NCBI GenBank assembly: GCA_047967505.1
Contig: CM106541.1
DNA: 64,000 nucleotides
DNA from: Dipteris shenzhenensis
Taxonomy: Eukaryota > Polypodiophyta > Polypodiopsida > Gleicheniales
Strand: one strand, 5' to 3'
The notes below the pieces were generated by a model. It was not told where the DNA came from and searched no databases. It worked only from the letters and a program-made list of their open reading frames with translations. How positions within the stretch are numbered: position 1 is the first letter of the stretch; each line of letters begins with the position of its first letter. Of the stretch, positions 63,943 to 64,000 are shown one piece after another. Both the position numbers and the translations under genes were made by a program.

Positions 63943-64000
63943 AGCAGAGCCCTTTTAGTCAAACTTCTTGTTAGAGGTTTGATTCTAGGAGATCAGCCGC

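Larger units (their letters stand above)
58056..64000 (+). mobile_element. LINE-2 (plant L1 type), truncated by the window end
   Basis: This is a plus-strand L1-type LINE: GC-rich leader (58056-58800), ORF1 (58801-~60780) and ORF2 from 61226 with endonuclease, RT and post-RT region still open at 64000. It is GC-richer than the surrounding DNA. Frameshifts and stops in both ORFs make this copy inactive. The 5' boundary is placed at the abrupt composition change near GAGAGAGGAGCTCC. Confidence 0.9.

Overview
This window looks like a piece of a large, repeat-rich nuclear genome of a land plant. The evidence is: Ty1/Copia elements whose primer-binding sites match plant initiator-tRNA-Met; plant-type L1 LINEs whose ORF1 has a DUF4283-like part and a CCHC knuckle; short GT-AG introns; and long AT-rich spacers with minisatellites. 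A seed-free plant such as a fern is plausible from the style of the multi-gene region, but the sequence alone does not fix the species. I see no bacterial-type gene organisation, rRNA, tRNA gene or CRISPR.

Layout. (1) 1-10870: a minus-strand L1-type LINE is split by a complete but dead Copia element (Copia-A, 759-6497, TSD AAGGG). Copia-A itself carries a 247-bp MITE (1644-1890, 8-bp TSD) in its RNase H. (2) 10871-27600: an AT-rich spacer, then a cluster of non-retroelement genes: a SET-domain gene (minus), a methyltransferase-like reading frame (plus), an FCP1/HAD-like phosphatase gene (plus) cut short next to a second Copia-A family fragment, a 421-codon gene with a GQHS motif (minus), and a long plus-strand gene with a DUF8039-like N-terminus and a 'GHTHEDID' domain. 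Between these genes lie dozens of near-perfect palindromes built on GGCACTAGTGCC, expanding into a ~470-bp higher-order repeat and a 65-bp tandem array (20971-23610). (3) 27600-37400: two other minisatellite arrays (28.0-28.9 and 36.6-37.4 kb), a two-gene minus-strand module (a divergent protein kinase, then a coiled-coil protein), a BED-finger remnant and a RING-H2 gene. (4) 37500-46500: a minus-strand LINE remnant (LINE-3) with a 273-bp tandem duplication, into which a young Copia element (Copia-B, 39228-44732, TSD ACATG, LTRs differing by one substitution and one 3-bp indel) has jumped. (5) 46500-58050: mostly spacer with a possible non-autonomous LTR element, then a second copy of the kinase/coiled-coil module (53.2-56.0 kb), preceded on its 5' side by more tandem arrays. 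(6) 58056-64000: a plus-strand L1-type LINE (LINE-2) with a GC-rich repetitive leader, running off the window end.

Most coding regions are damaged by stops or frameshifts. The most interesting content is the palindrome-bounded gene cluster at 14-27 kb, which looks like the remains of a large composite mobile element with chromatin- and phosphatase-type cargo, and the duplicated kinase/coiled-coil module. All family assignments are by eye from motifs; no database search was possible.
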